Shown: positions 1 to 6,722, counted from the stretch's first letter. The stretch is 18,708 nucleotides of DNA from Euryarchaeota archaeon RBG_13_57_23 (GCA_001800675.1 MGVW01000057.1:1-18708), one strand, 5' to 3'. Notes: generated from the letters alone by a model not told the origin. A program made the numbers and translations.

Positions 1-75
1 CGCTTCTGCCAGCATGTTTCGTTGGACCCGTTCATAGTGTGGTCCGGATCACAGGGAGCGAAGGCAGGAGGTGCG

Positions 76-384
76 ATGGACGCGAATATCGACGAACAAA
101 GGAACACGAAGTCGCTGGCTAGGTTGCGAGGAAGGGACCGCACCATGTACGTCTCGGCAGTTCTACTGCCGCTGTTTATCGTCCTGAGCTTCTTGCCGTC
201 CGCCGCGGGATGGCTTGGAACAGACTACATGGTGCTCATGCTAATCGTAGGCTCTTCCATCAGATACTTCTACCTCAACTTGTACGCGAGCAAAACAGCT
301 GAGGAGGGCAGAAGATACACACGCCCACTGTACCTGACCTTGTTTTTCTTCGTAATCGCATTCATCCTGAGCACGGCGGTCTGA
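76..384 (+). CDS. Small membrane protein, three TM segments
   Basis: A 102-residue protein of unknown function. An acidic and basic hydrophilic N-terminus (about residues 1-30) is followed by three hydrophobic segments: about 24-46 of the mature frame (MYVSAVLLPLFIVLSF), a middle one around MVLMLIVGSSI, and a C-terminal one ending the protein (LTLFFFVIAFIL). The chosen ATG follows a strong Shine-Dalgarno AGGAGGTG at 66-73. The frame can be extended to a TTG at 22, but that start has no ribosome binding site. I recognise no family. The next gene on the same strand starts 142 bp later with its own TATA-like box, so this gene is probably transcribed separately. Confidence 0.6.
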   Translation: MDANIDEQRNTKSLARLRGRDRTMYVSAVLLPLFIVLSFLPSAAGWLGTDYMVLMLIVGSSIRYFYLNLYASKTAEEGRRYTRPLYLTLFFFVIAFILSTAV

Positions 385-480
385 GATACAGCTGTGTGGC
401 CATCCATGGCCAGGTGATGCCTACATGCGCTTCATAGAACCACCAGCTACGATTATCAACGACGAGAACTCAGACTGAGA

Positions 481-523
481 ACATTAATAGCCACGTCAAG
501 GATAATACACGCATCCAGGTGGG
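481..523 (+). promoter_or_regulatory. TATA-like box and Shine-Dalgarno for the gene at 527
   Basis: ACATTAATAG at 481-490 resembles an archaeal TATA box and lies about 40 bp before the ATG at 527. AGGTGGG at 517-523 is a Shine-Dalgarno sequence with a 3-nt spacer. The two together fit a short-leader transcript. This is a pattern match only. Confidence 0.4.
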
Positions 524-526
524 CAC

Positions 527-967
527 ATGGGATTCCTAGACAAGATGAAGTCGGTCGGGACCGCCATGACTGGCGGAGCCGCGAAAGTGAGCCTTGAGTA
601 CCCGCACCAGATGCTGAAGCCGGGCGACTCGATCAATGTGAAAGTGACCGTTGTATCGATGGGCAAGGAGGTCAAGTCAGGCGGGGTCTTCGTGGACATT
701 CACGCGACCGAGGTTGGCGATGTGAAGTGCAAAACCTGCCAGAAGATGGTAGGCATCCGCAACGAGATTGTGAAGCAGGCGATAAACATCGCCCCTGCGT
801 TCGTTCTCCAGCCGAACGAATCCAAGACCTTCGAGTCGACCATCCAGATACCGATGGGGCAGCCGACGTACCACGGCACCGTCAGGAACGAGTGGACCAT
901 AAGGGGAAGACTCGACTCGTTCGGGAACGACCCTGACTCTGGTTTCCAGGTAATCGAAGTCAGATAG
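527..967 (+). CDS. Spo0M/arrestin-like fold protein (tentative)
   Basis: A 146-residue soluble protein with an amphipathic N-terminus, then a beta-rich body. Seen in the sequence: LKPGDSINVKVTV near residue 30, alternating beta-strand patterns, IQIPMGQPTYHGTVRNEW near 107-123, and a terminal IEVR strand. Acidic or polar turns separate the strands. This layout resembles arrestin-fold proteins of the Spo0M (SpoOM) type, in which a strand with a Pro-Gly turn and a conserved Trp-containing strand recur. A CxxC pair (Cys68, Cys71) sits in the middle and is not a Spo0M hallmark; it could bind metal. No membrane segment or signal peptide is visible. The fold assignment is inference. Function is unknown, and it appears monocistronic. 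Confidence 0.5.
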   Translation: MGFLDKMKSVGTAMTGGAAKVSLEYPHQMLKPGDSINVKVTVVSMGKEVKSGGVFVDIHATEVGDVKCKTCQKMVGIRNEIVKQAINIAPAFVLQPNESKTFESTIQIPMGQPTYHGTVRNEWTIRGRLDSFGNDPDSGFQVIEVR

Positions 968-1005
968 AACAGAACCCCCCAACCGCTACATATCGAAAAC
1001 TCAAG

Positions 1006-1027
1006 GCCGGGACACATGTGTCCCGGC
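1006..1027. repeat. Perfect 22-bp palindrome between two genes
   Basis: GCCGGGACACA (1006-1016) is followed directly by its exact reverse complement TGTGTCCCGGC (1017-1027). It lies 38 bp past the stop of the arrestin-like gene and 79 bp before the ygbA start. As RNA it would form a 9-bp stem with a CATG loop, followed by short T runs at 1037-1040 and 1053-1057. It may therefore be a terminator for the upstream gene. As DNA it is a dyad of the size bound by a dimeric regulator, about 40 bp upstream of a weak TATA-like CTTTTTCAAG at 1052-1061. Confidence 0.65.
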
Positions 1028-1106
1028 GCACAACCCTTTTCCGACCGGGGCCTTTTTCAAGTCATTGTTCGTTGTCATCTCGATCTAGTCAAACAGGGCA
1101 CCGAAC

Positions 1107-1430
1107 ATGTCACGCGACTCGAGAGCGAGGAGGGAAAAGAAGACCTCACGAACGATGGTGACAATGTACTGCACAACCCATCACGGTCCGGAAGCTGAGC
1201 TTTGCCCTGACTGCAGAGAATTGCTTGTGTACTCGGAGGCGCGGGTTGACCGATGCGTGTTCAAACGATCCAAGCCCACCTGCGCGAAATGTCCTGTGCA
1301 CTGCTATGAAAAGACCATGCGCGCACGTATGAAGATCGTCATGCGGTATGCAGGTCCCAGGATGTTGGCGAGCCATCCGGCGCTGACAATCGCCCACATG
1401 ATTGACGGACTCAGAAGACCGCAGCGATAG
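1107..1430 (+). CDS. ygbA: YgbA-family (nitrous-oxide-stimulated promoter) Cys-rich protein
   Basis: A 107-residue protein with the full signature of the YgbA family. An N-terminal REKKT stretch leads to MYCTTHH (Cys22), then ELCPDC (Cys33, Cys36), a single Cys50, CAKCPVHCY (Cys59, Cys62, Cys66), and the C-terminal RMKIVMRYAGPRML block that is diagnostic for the family. In enterobacteria ygbA is controlled by the NO sensor NsrR, and its product supports growth under nitrosative stress, probably binding an Fe-S cluster. The seven cysteines here fit iron-sulfur or zinc binding. The ATG at 1107 keeps the conserved REKKT region and is preferred over ATG 1155. The Shine-Dalgarno is weak. The 3' end converges on the regulator gene with 5 bp between stops. 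Family confidence is high; the role in this archaeon is inferred. Confidence 0.85.
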   Translation: MSRDSRARREKKTSRTMVTMYCTTHHGPEAELCPDCRELLVYSEARVDRCVFKRSKPTCAKCPVHCYEKTMRARMKIVMRYAGPRMLASHPALTIAHMIDGLRRPQR

Positions 1431-1435
1431 TCGAT

Positions 1436-2209
1436 TCAGCTTCGCGCTTGTCTCTTCATGGTCTCGCTGCCGAGCAACAGTATCTCAAATCCGTTCAGCT
1501 CTCCCAGGATGATGCCTTGATCATCTACGACCGCAAGATCCTCGAGGTCGTTCTTGATCATCCTCTGGAGCGCAGTCATCAAACGGTCCTCTGGACTGAC
1601 CGTGACAGCCCTCACCATGTACTCCTCAACCGAGAACGGCAACATCACGCGCTTTGTGCGTGTCTGAGGACGCGTCTTGTCAACGATAAGCAGAGAACCC
1701 TCGACGGCGGTCAGCATCTGCTTCAGACCGATCATGCCAAGCAGTCTGCGCTTCTCGTCGACGACATAAGCACTCCTGGTTCTCGGATCCGCAAGCACCC
1801 TGTCGACGACCTCATGCAACTTCATTTGCCTGGTGACGAGAATAGGATCAGATACGATCAGCCGGAACGCCTCCCTCACATATTTGTAAGACAGTTCGTC
1901 GGCGACTCTCTCGAACATTCCAGCACTGAGCTCTCTCTCCACGGAATCGAGGGCACTCCTGCCCAAAGAGGTCAACTTGTACTTCTTCCAGGTCCTGCGT
2001 CCAGGCTCCAACTGTTCAACGGCATGGCGCTTCTCCAATTCCTGCAATCCCGTGCTGATGTTCTGTATTGATCTTCCAGTGCTCCGTGATATGTCAGACG
2101 CCCCAAGGAACTGGCTGTGCCTGAAGGACCTGAGCGTCATAAGCCTCCGATCCGATCTGATGATCCATTTCGTCAGCTCTGTTATGTCGAAATCACCCAT
2201 TCTCAACAT
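1436..2209 (-). CDS. Winged-helix DNA-binding protein with CBS domain pair
   Basis: A 257-residue predicted transcription regulator. Residues about 25-90 form a winged helix-turn-helix: helices through SDISRSTGRSIQNISTGLQ and a basic wing GRRTWKKYKLT. Residues about 115-250 hold two CBS motifs, one around KLHEVVDRVLADPRTRSAYVVD and one around VSPEDRLMTALQRMIKNDLE, each ending in a beta-strand with V/I-V-D. CBS pairs bind adenosyl ligands such as AMP, ATP or SAM. The protein therefore probably senses a small ligand and controls transcription. It is divergent from the 2382-6649 cassette across a 172-bp promoter region with palindromic repeats, so it is the obvious candidate regulator of that cassette and of itself. 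A second ATG at 2200 is an alternative start; AGGCGG lies just upstream of 2209. Confidence 0.8.
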   Translation of the reverse strand: MLRMGDFDITELTKWIIRSDRRLMTLRSFRHSQFLGASDISRSTGRSIQNISTGLQELEKRHAVEQLEPGRRTWKKYKLTSLGRSALDSVERELSAGMFERVADELSYKYVREAFRLIVSDPILVTRQMKLHEVVDRVLADPRTRSAYVVDEKRRLLGMIGLKQMLTAVEGSLLIVDKTRPQTRTKRVMLPFSVEEYMVRAVTVSPEDRLMTALQRMIKNDLEDLAVVDDQGIILGELNGFEILLLGSETMKRQARS

Positions 2210-2244
2210 CAGCCGCCTGGTTTCTCCCTACACTCGTTCCGCCT

Positions 2245-2290
2245 GTGAATAATGTCCCCGAAATATTTAATAGTTATTCACCATTATTCA
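2245..2290. promoter_or_regulatory. Divergent promoter with operator-like inverted and direct repeats
   Basis: GTGAATAA at 2245-2252 is exactly inverted as TTATTCAC at 2274-2281. TGAATAATG at 2246-2254 is also exactly inverted as CATTATTCA at 2282-2290. The right-hand half-site TTATTCA thus occurs twice, at 2274-2280 and 2284-2290, with a 10-bp period (one helical turn). Between the arms lies the AT-rich AAATATTTAATAG (2261-2273). It contains the self-complementary AAATATTT, so it can serve as a TATA box in both directions: for the CBS regulator on the minus strand and the cassette on the plus strand. The arrangement is typical of repressor sites around a core promoter. That the 1436-2209 protein binds here is inference. 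Confidence 0.6.
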
Positions 2291-2301
2291 ATGATAGTCA
2301 C

Positions 2302-2354
2302 AGGAACGCACGTTCGCTATCCCCACCGATAAGAGCGCGTTCGCGGGCGTTCCT
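2302..2354 (+). repeat. Inverted repeat in the cassette leader
   Basis: AGGAACGC at 2302-2309 is perfectly complementary to GCGTTCCT at 2347-2354, enclosing 37 nt that include a small CGCG-TT-CGCG hairpin. If transcription starts about 26 bp after the TATA-like box (near 2293), this stem would form at the very 5' end of the cassette mRNA, upstream of the Shine-Dalgarno at 2369-2374. No known riboswitch class, including the cobalamin type, was recognised. Confidence 0.35.
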
Positions 2355-2381
2355 TTGATTCCTCTTACAGGTGGCTTTCTG

Positions 2382-3497
2382 GTGGCACGGTCTCGAAAGC
2401 GTTCTGATAAGCCAATCTTCGCTGTCCTCGGAGCGGGCCACGGCGGTCTTGCGATGGCTGGGCACCTTGCCCTCATGGGCTTCCCGACAAGGCTCTGGAA
2501 TCGCTCTCGCGAACGCACGGACCACGTCGTTGACAGAGGGGGTGTGGACATGGAGGGTATCGTCGAGGGCTTCGGAGAGGTCGAGCTCGCGACTGACCGC
2601 ATTAAGCCAGTCCTAGAGGGGGCCGACATTGTGATGGTGGTTGTGCCCGCCTCAGGGCACAAGCTAGTAGCTGAGGCGTGCGCCCCGCACATAACCTCGA
2701 AGCAAATCGTTTTACTCAACCCTGGGAGGACCTTTGGCGCTTTGGAATTCCTCAACACGCTCAGGCAAAGCCGCGCGAAGGGGCGGCCAGTGATCGCTGA
2801 GGCGCAGACGTTCATCTATGTCTCACGTCACGTCGACGTGGCCAGAGCGCGGATTCTGCAGATCAAGAACTCCGTCCCTCTTGCCGCAATTCCCGCGCAC
2901 AAGACTCCCACCGTGCTTGATTGGGTCCGCACGGCATTTCCACAATTCGTCGCCGCGAGCAACGTGCTTGAGACAAGTCTCGATAACATAGGTGCTATAT
3001 TCCATCCTGGAGTGACAATACTCAACTCGGCAAGAATCGAGTCCACACATGGCGATTTTGAGTACTATCTTGAAGGGGTCTCCACCTCCTCCTCCAGGAT
3101 TCTGGAATCCGCGGACGCCGAGCGAGTTGCTGTGGGTGAGGCGCTGGGAATTCATTTGCACACAGCCAGGCAGTGGCTGTATCTCGCCTACGATTCTCCA
3201 GGAAAAACGCTGTACGACGCAATCCAGGCAACTCCCGGATACAAGGGAGTCAGGGCTCCTGCGAGCCTCTCACACCGGTACCTTCTCGAGGACGTCCCCA
3301 TGAGCCTTGTCCCCATGGTCTCGGCTGGACAACAGATAGGCGTGAAAACGCCCACTCTCAACGCGCTCATTCACATGGCGTCGCTGATACATCAGAGGGA
3401 TTTCTGGCGGGAAGGTCGGACCATGCAGAGCATTGGCCTCAAGGGTCTCTCCGTGAAGAACATCAGACTACTCGCGGTCCAGGGGGTAAGGACCTGA
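2382..3497 (+). CDS. NAD/NADP octopine/nopaline dehydrogenase family protein
   Basis: A 371-residue dehydrogenase. The N-terminal Rossmann domain opens with IFAVLGAGHGGLAMAGHLA (nucleotide-binding GxGxxG at residues 17-22) and continues with DIVMVVVPASGH and the conserved LNPGRTFGALEF. The C-terminal helical domain carries DNIGAIFHPGVTILNSARIE, the family's catalytic His region (His208 here). Members reductively couple an amino acid to a 2-oxo acid, or run the reverse reaction, with NAD(P)H; the substrate here cannot be read from sequence. The GTG at 2382 is preceded by AGGTGG (2369-2374) with a 7-nt spacer and is preferred. A TTG at 2355 would add nine residues. The stop TGA overlaps the start of the next gene (CTGA), so this is the first gene of a coupled operon. 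Archaeal members are usually annotated only at family level. Confidence 0.88.
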   Translation: MARSRKRSDKPIFAVLGAGHGGLAMAGHLALMGFPTRLWNRSRERTDHVVDRGGVDMEGIVEGFGEVELATDRIKPVLEGADIVMVVVPASGHKLVAEACAPHITSKQIVLLNPGRTFGALEFLNTLRQSRAKGRPVIAEAQTFIYVSRHVDVARARILQIKNSVPLAAIPAHKTPTVLDWVRTAFPQFVAASNVLETSLDNIGAIFHPGVTILNSARIESTHGDFEYYLEGVSTSSSRILESADAERVAVGEALGIHLHTARQWLYLAYDSPGKTLYDAIQATPGYKGVRAPASLSHRYLLEDVPMSLVPMVSAGQQIGVKTPTLNALIHMASLIHQRDFWREGRTMQSIGLKGLSVKNIRLLAVQGVRT

Positions 3498-5152
3498 AGG
3501 TTCTCGCGGCCGCCCTAGGTAATTGTGTCCACGTCGCGGGGGTTCAGGCATTCCTGGAGCTCGCCAAGACTGAAGGTTACGAGTCGATATTCCTCGGTCC
3601 TGCAGTTCCGGTCGAGAGACTCGTAGAGGCAATCAAGGAACACAACCCCGACCTTGTGGCGATCGGATATCGACTCAGCCCTGAGTCCGCTAAGATCATC
3701 CTTGACGAGCTGAAGATGCATCTCATCGCAGACTCCAGTCTTGCGAATCGAAGGTTCATGTTCGGCGGCACCCCACCAGTATCCGCCCTCGCGAAGGAAT
3801 CTGGGCTATTCGAAGCGGTCTTTGACGGCAATCAGTCGCGGGATGAGATACTAGCTGCCCTGACGCGACAGCCGCATCATGAGGTCTCCAAGGCACTCGG
3901 CCAAGACTTGGAATCTCGCATCAGAGGATCCTATCCCTATCCATTGATCAGACACCATTTCGGCCTCCCGAGCCTGGAAGACACAATCACGGGCGCAAGA
4001 AGGATCGCCGAGTCTAGGATGGTCGACATACTCTCGTTGGCTCCAGATCAAAACGCACAGGAATCATTCTTCCGACCCGGAGAGATGGACGAGAAGCTGA
4101 GCGGAAGCGGGGGCGTTCCAATTCGCAAGCCAGAAGACCTCATGGCCCTCAGAGAGGCCACGCGCACGGGGAACCATCCTCTGCTGAGGTGCTACAGTGG
4201 CACAAGAGACCTGGTCAAATGGGGGGAGATGCTAAAGAGGACCATCGACGTCGCGTGGGGAGCCGTGCCACTATTCTGGTATAGTGAGCTGGACGGACGC
4301 TCACGAAGGACTCTAAAGGACTCTATCGCTGAGAATCAGCAGGCAATAAGGTGGTACGCGGACAACAGCATCCCCGTCGAGGTCAACGATTCGCATCAGT
4401 GGGCTCTGAGGGGCTGCGGAGACACGATAGAGCTGGCAGCTGCGTATCTCGCGGCCTACAACGCGAAGGCCCTCGGGGTGAAGACCTATGTGTGCCAGTT
4501 CATGTTCGACACGCCAAAAGGTATCTCGCCAGCGATGGACCTCGCAAAGATGTTGGCAAAGGCGAAACTCGTCGAATCGCTCGCTAGCGGGAGCTTCCAT
4601 GTTGTCCGGATGGTACGTCCCGGGCTCGCATCAATGTCAACGTGGGGACACCTTGCCAAAGGTCAACTCGCAGCATCCATCTTCAATTCGATGGCTCTCA
4701 GGCCCCACATAGTCCATGTGGTGGGTTTCAGCGAGGCGGACCACGCCTCGACCGCTGAGGAACTGATTGAGAGCTGTGCGATCTCCAGAGGCGCCGTTGA
4801 GAAAGCGCTCCTCGGACTGCCCAGGATCGATGTTGATCCAGCAGTCAGCTCCAGGAAGGAGGCGCTGCTCGCCGATGTCGACCTGCTGATTGGTGCGATC
4901 AAGCGCGTGGGGCTGAAATACACGGGGGATCCTCTGACATCCCCCGATACGCTCGCGGAGGCAGTCAGACTGGGACTGCTCGATGCAGCTGACCTGCGTG
5001 GAGGAAAGATCGCCCGTGGAGCTATCGTGACCAAGATTATTGGAGGCGCGTGTGTAACCATCGACAAAACGAGTGGAAAGCCAATTGAAGAAGCCGAGAG
5101 AATCGACCAGTTGGCCTCGAGTGAGGAGGACCTGGACCTAACGGAGCTATGA
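3494..5152 (+). CDS. Cobalamin-binding, TIM-barrel mutase-like protein
   Basis: A 552-residue protein. Residues about 1-140 look like a B12-binding Rossmann domain: KVLAAALGNCVHVAG, then a strand/helix repeat, PDLVAIGYRLSP and RFMFGGTPPV. The lower-ligand motif GxDxHxxG reads G9-N-C11-V-H13-V-A-G16, so the coordinating His and Gly remain but Asp is Cys. Residues about 165-480 resemble a TIM barrel of B12-dependent mutase type, with RHHFGLPSLED, APDQNAQESFFRP, LLRCYSGTRDL, PVEVNDSHQWALRGCGDT and SEADHAST as strong conserved-looking blocks. Glutamate mutase epsilon is the nearest analogy I can offer, and it is not proven. The open frame runs far upstream, but the homologous part begins at residue KVLAAAL. 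The only fitting start is CTG at 3494, overlapping the upstream TGA, with AGGGGG at 3481-3486. The ligase gene follows 24 bp later. Confidence 0.75.
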   Translation: MKVLAAALGNCVHVAGVQAFLELAKTEGYESIFLGPAVPVERLVEAIKEHNPDLVAIGYRLSPESAKIILDELKMHLIADSSLANRRFMFGGTPPVSALAKESGLFEAVFDGNQSRDEILAALTRQPHHEVSKALGQDLESRIRGSYPYPLIRHHFGLPSLEDTITGARRIAESRMVDILSLAPDQNAQESFFRPGEMDEKLSGSGGVPIRKPEDLMALREATRTGNHPLLRCYSGTRDLVKWGEMLKRTIDVAWGAVPLFWYSELDGRSRRTLKDSIAENQQAIRWYADNSIPVEVNDSHQWALRGCGDTIELAAAYLAAYNAKALGVKTYVCQFMFDTPKGISPAMDLAKMLAKAKLVESLASGSFHVVRMVRPGLASMSTWGHLAKGQLAASIFNSMALRPHIVHVVGFSEADHASTAEELIESCAISRGAVEKALLGLPRIDVDPAVSSRKEALLADVDLLIGAIKRVGLKYTGDPLTSPDTLAEAVRLGLLDAADLRGGKIARGAIVTKIIGGACVTIDKTSGKPIEEAERIDQLASSEEDLDLTEL

Positions 5153-5176
5153 GGTCCGGGAAGGGCACGTGATGGA

Positions 5177-6649
5177 ATGCAAGGTTTGGCGGGGTGCTAC
5201 GGAGAATGCGACAAGCATCTAGTCCAGAAGATGCTTGAAAGGATCAGACACAGGGGCCCCGACGCATCAAGAATCGTCCAAGGAGACGGTTTCGTTATCG
5301 GCTCTCGAGCGCTTGCTAGGCGTCTCGGAGGCGAGGCATCGTGCGTTGCTGAGGAGAACGGAGTTGTGGTGACTGCAGACTCGTATATTCTCAACAAACG
5401 CGAGCTCGTCAACGAGTATCTTGGGTCCGGTGCCAAGCCGGACATCGCAGATGTCCTGCTGCTCGTTGAAATGTACAGGTCAGCTGGCCTGAGCATGTTC
5501 GAGATGATTGACGGCGCGTATGCCGTTGCCATCGTGGACGGCGCGAAACTCATCCTTGCGCGGGACCGGTTCGGTATCAAACCACTCTATCATTCTGGCA
5601 CTAGCAGGAACGGGACATACTCATCCGAGATGAAATCGCAGTTGGTCGTTGGCCCAGATTTCGAACCTTTCCCGCCCGGCAAGGTATTCTCACAGGACCA
5701 GGGGTGGAGGAGCATTGGCGCCTCCCCAGTCAAACAGGCGAGTGACAAGGAGAAACCTGAGGAGACCCTCAGGAGACTGCTCTTGCACAGCACAGATCAA
5801 TGCATCGAGAATTCCGAATCGGTCAACATCCTGTTGAGCGGGGGCATCGACAGCAGTGTCGTTGCCGCCACGGCCTCGCTGACCTCAGTGGATATAAACT
5901 CAGTCTGTGTGGGTACCACCGACAGCGAGGACATCGAGATGGCCAGACGTGTGGCGGCTCACCTTGGGACGAACCACATGGAGAGGGTGTATGAGCTAGA
6001 TGACCTTCTCCAGGCAATGGACGAGGCAATATACGCAGTCGAGAGCTTCGACTACCCCTTGGTCAGGAGCTCAGTTCCCAACTACATCGCCACGCATCTA
6101 TTCTTGAATCGGAATCGCGTCACATTAGTCGGAGAGGGCGGCGACGAGATATTCGCGGGCTACTCGCACCTTCAGGGAGTCAAGAGCGACTCCAAGCTCA
6201 GGACCGAAAGGATGAGGCTGCTCGCTTCCGGGCACTCGACCGGATTCCAGAGAGTTGACAGAATGAACGCTTCCGCATGCCTTGACGGTAGGATGCCCTT
6301 CATGCACGCGGGAATTGTGGACCTTGGCCTCAGACTCGGACGCAAGGACCTCATCGGGACGGGCCCCAACCAGCACAAGCTGGTGCTCAGAAAAGCTTTC
6401 GAGAAGCTGTTGCCCAAGGAGGTCGTGTGGCGACCGAAGCAGAAGTTCAGCGAAGGAGCCGGATCGATGAACATGCTTCAGAAGTATGCCGAGGAGACAA
6501 TCTCCGACAAGGAGTTCGAGAAGGAAAGGAAGACTTTGCCCAAGGGTCGCATTCGAACAAAGGAGGAGCTGATGTACTTCAGGAGGTTCCAGAAGTTCTT
6601 CCATAGCAAGAGCTGCTATGATGCTGTCGGCCTCACGGACAGTCATTAA
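5177..6649 (+). CDS. Asparagine-synthetase-like ligase lacking the glutaminase cysteine
   Basis: A 490-residue protein with both AsnB domains. The N-terminal class II amidotransferase fold is recognisable from HRGPD (25-29) and LARDRFGIKPLY (127-138). However, the start reads MQGLAG where active enzymes have MCGIAG, so the nucleophile Cys2 is Gln. The NGEIYN loop that positions glutamine is replaced around residues 67-73 (TADSYIL). The ATP-pyrophosphatase domain looks intact: SGGIDSS PP-loop (221-227), FDYPLVRSSVPNYI, GEGGDEIFAGY (319-329), CLDGRMPFMHAGIVD and RPKQKFSEGAGS with the conserved lysine. It should adenylate a carboxylate but cannot release ammonia from glutamine. Free ammonia, another amine, or an internal amine (as in beta-lactam synthetase) could be the nucleophile. 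It is the third gene of the cassette, 24 bp after the cobalamin protein. Confidence 0.88.
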   Translation: MQGLAGCYGECDKHLVQKMLERIRHRGPDASRIVQGDGFVIGSRALARRLGGEASCVAEENGVVVTADSYILNKRELVNEYLGSGAKPDIADVLLLVEMYRSAGLSMFEMIDGAYAVAIVDGAKLILARDRFGIKPLYHSGTSRNGTYSSEMKSQLVVGPDFEPFPPGKVFSQDQGWRSIGASPVKQASDKEKPEETLRRLLLHSTDQCIENSESVNILLSGGIDSSVVAATASLTSVDINSVCVGTTDSEDIEMARRVAAHLGTNHMERVYELDDLLQAMDEAIYAVESFDYPLVRSSVPNYIATHLFLNRNRVTLVGEGGDEIFAGYSHLQGVKSDSKLRTERMRLLASGHSTGFQRVDRMNASACLDGRMPFMHAGIVDLGLRLGRKDLIGTGPNQHKLVLRKAFEKLLPKEVVWRPKQKFSEGAGSMNMLQKYAEETISDKEFEKERKTLPKGRIRTKEELMYFRRFQKFFHSKSCYDAVGLTDSH

Positions 6650-6683
6650 CTGAAATCATTTCTGATAATCACCTAGAAAACCA

Positions 6684-6692
6684 CTTAAATGG
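6684..6692 (+). promoter_or_regulatory. TATA-like box for a short-leader zinc-ribbon gene
   Basis: CTTAAATGG at 6684-6692 lies about 35 bp before the ATG at 6723. The expected transcription start is about 6 to 10 nt before that ATG, and no Shine-Dalgarno is visible (TTCCAGATTCAA precedes it). A near-leaderless mRNA is the simplest reading. Confidence 0.35.
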
Positions 6693-6722
6693 CCAAGGCG
6701 GATAGTCAAGTTCCAGATTCAA

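Noticed and set aside
1448..2071. Plus-strand ORF of 207 codons opposite the CBS regulator
   Set aside because: It is antisense to a gene with clear winged-helix and CBS motifs. The translation has no recognisable domain.
3173..3493. In-frame open extension of the cobalamin-protein gene upstream of CTG 3494
   Set aside because: It lies wholly inside the octopine-dehydrogenase gene in another frame. Its translation is low-complexity and unlike any B12 domain, and the conserved domain begins at residue 2 after the CTG.
4923..4946. Perfect 8-bp hairpin CGGGGGAT / ATCCCCCG
   Set aside because: It lies inside the cobalamin-protein coding sequence with no T run or intergenic position. It is probably incidental, though a local mRNA structure is possible.
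5160..5185. A frameshift hiding the usual MCGIAG start of the AsnB-like protein
   Set aside because: Neither neighbouring frame yields Cys-Gly-Ile-Ala-Gly. ATG 5177 gives the rest of the motif in register (M-x-G-L-A-G), so a true Cys-to-Gln change is simpler.
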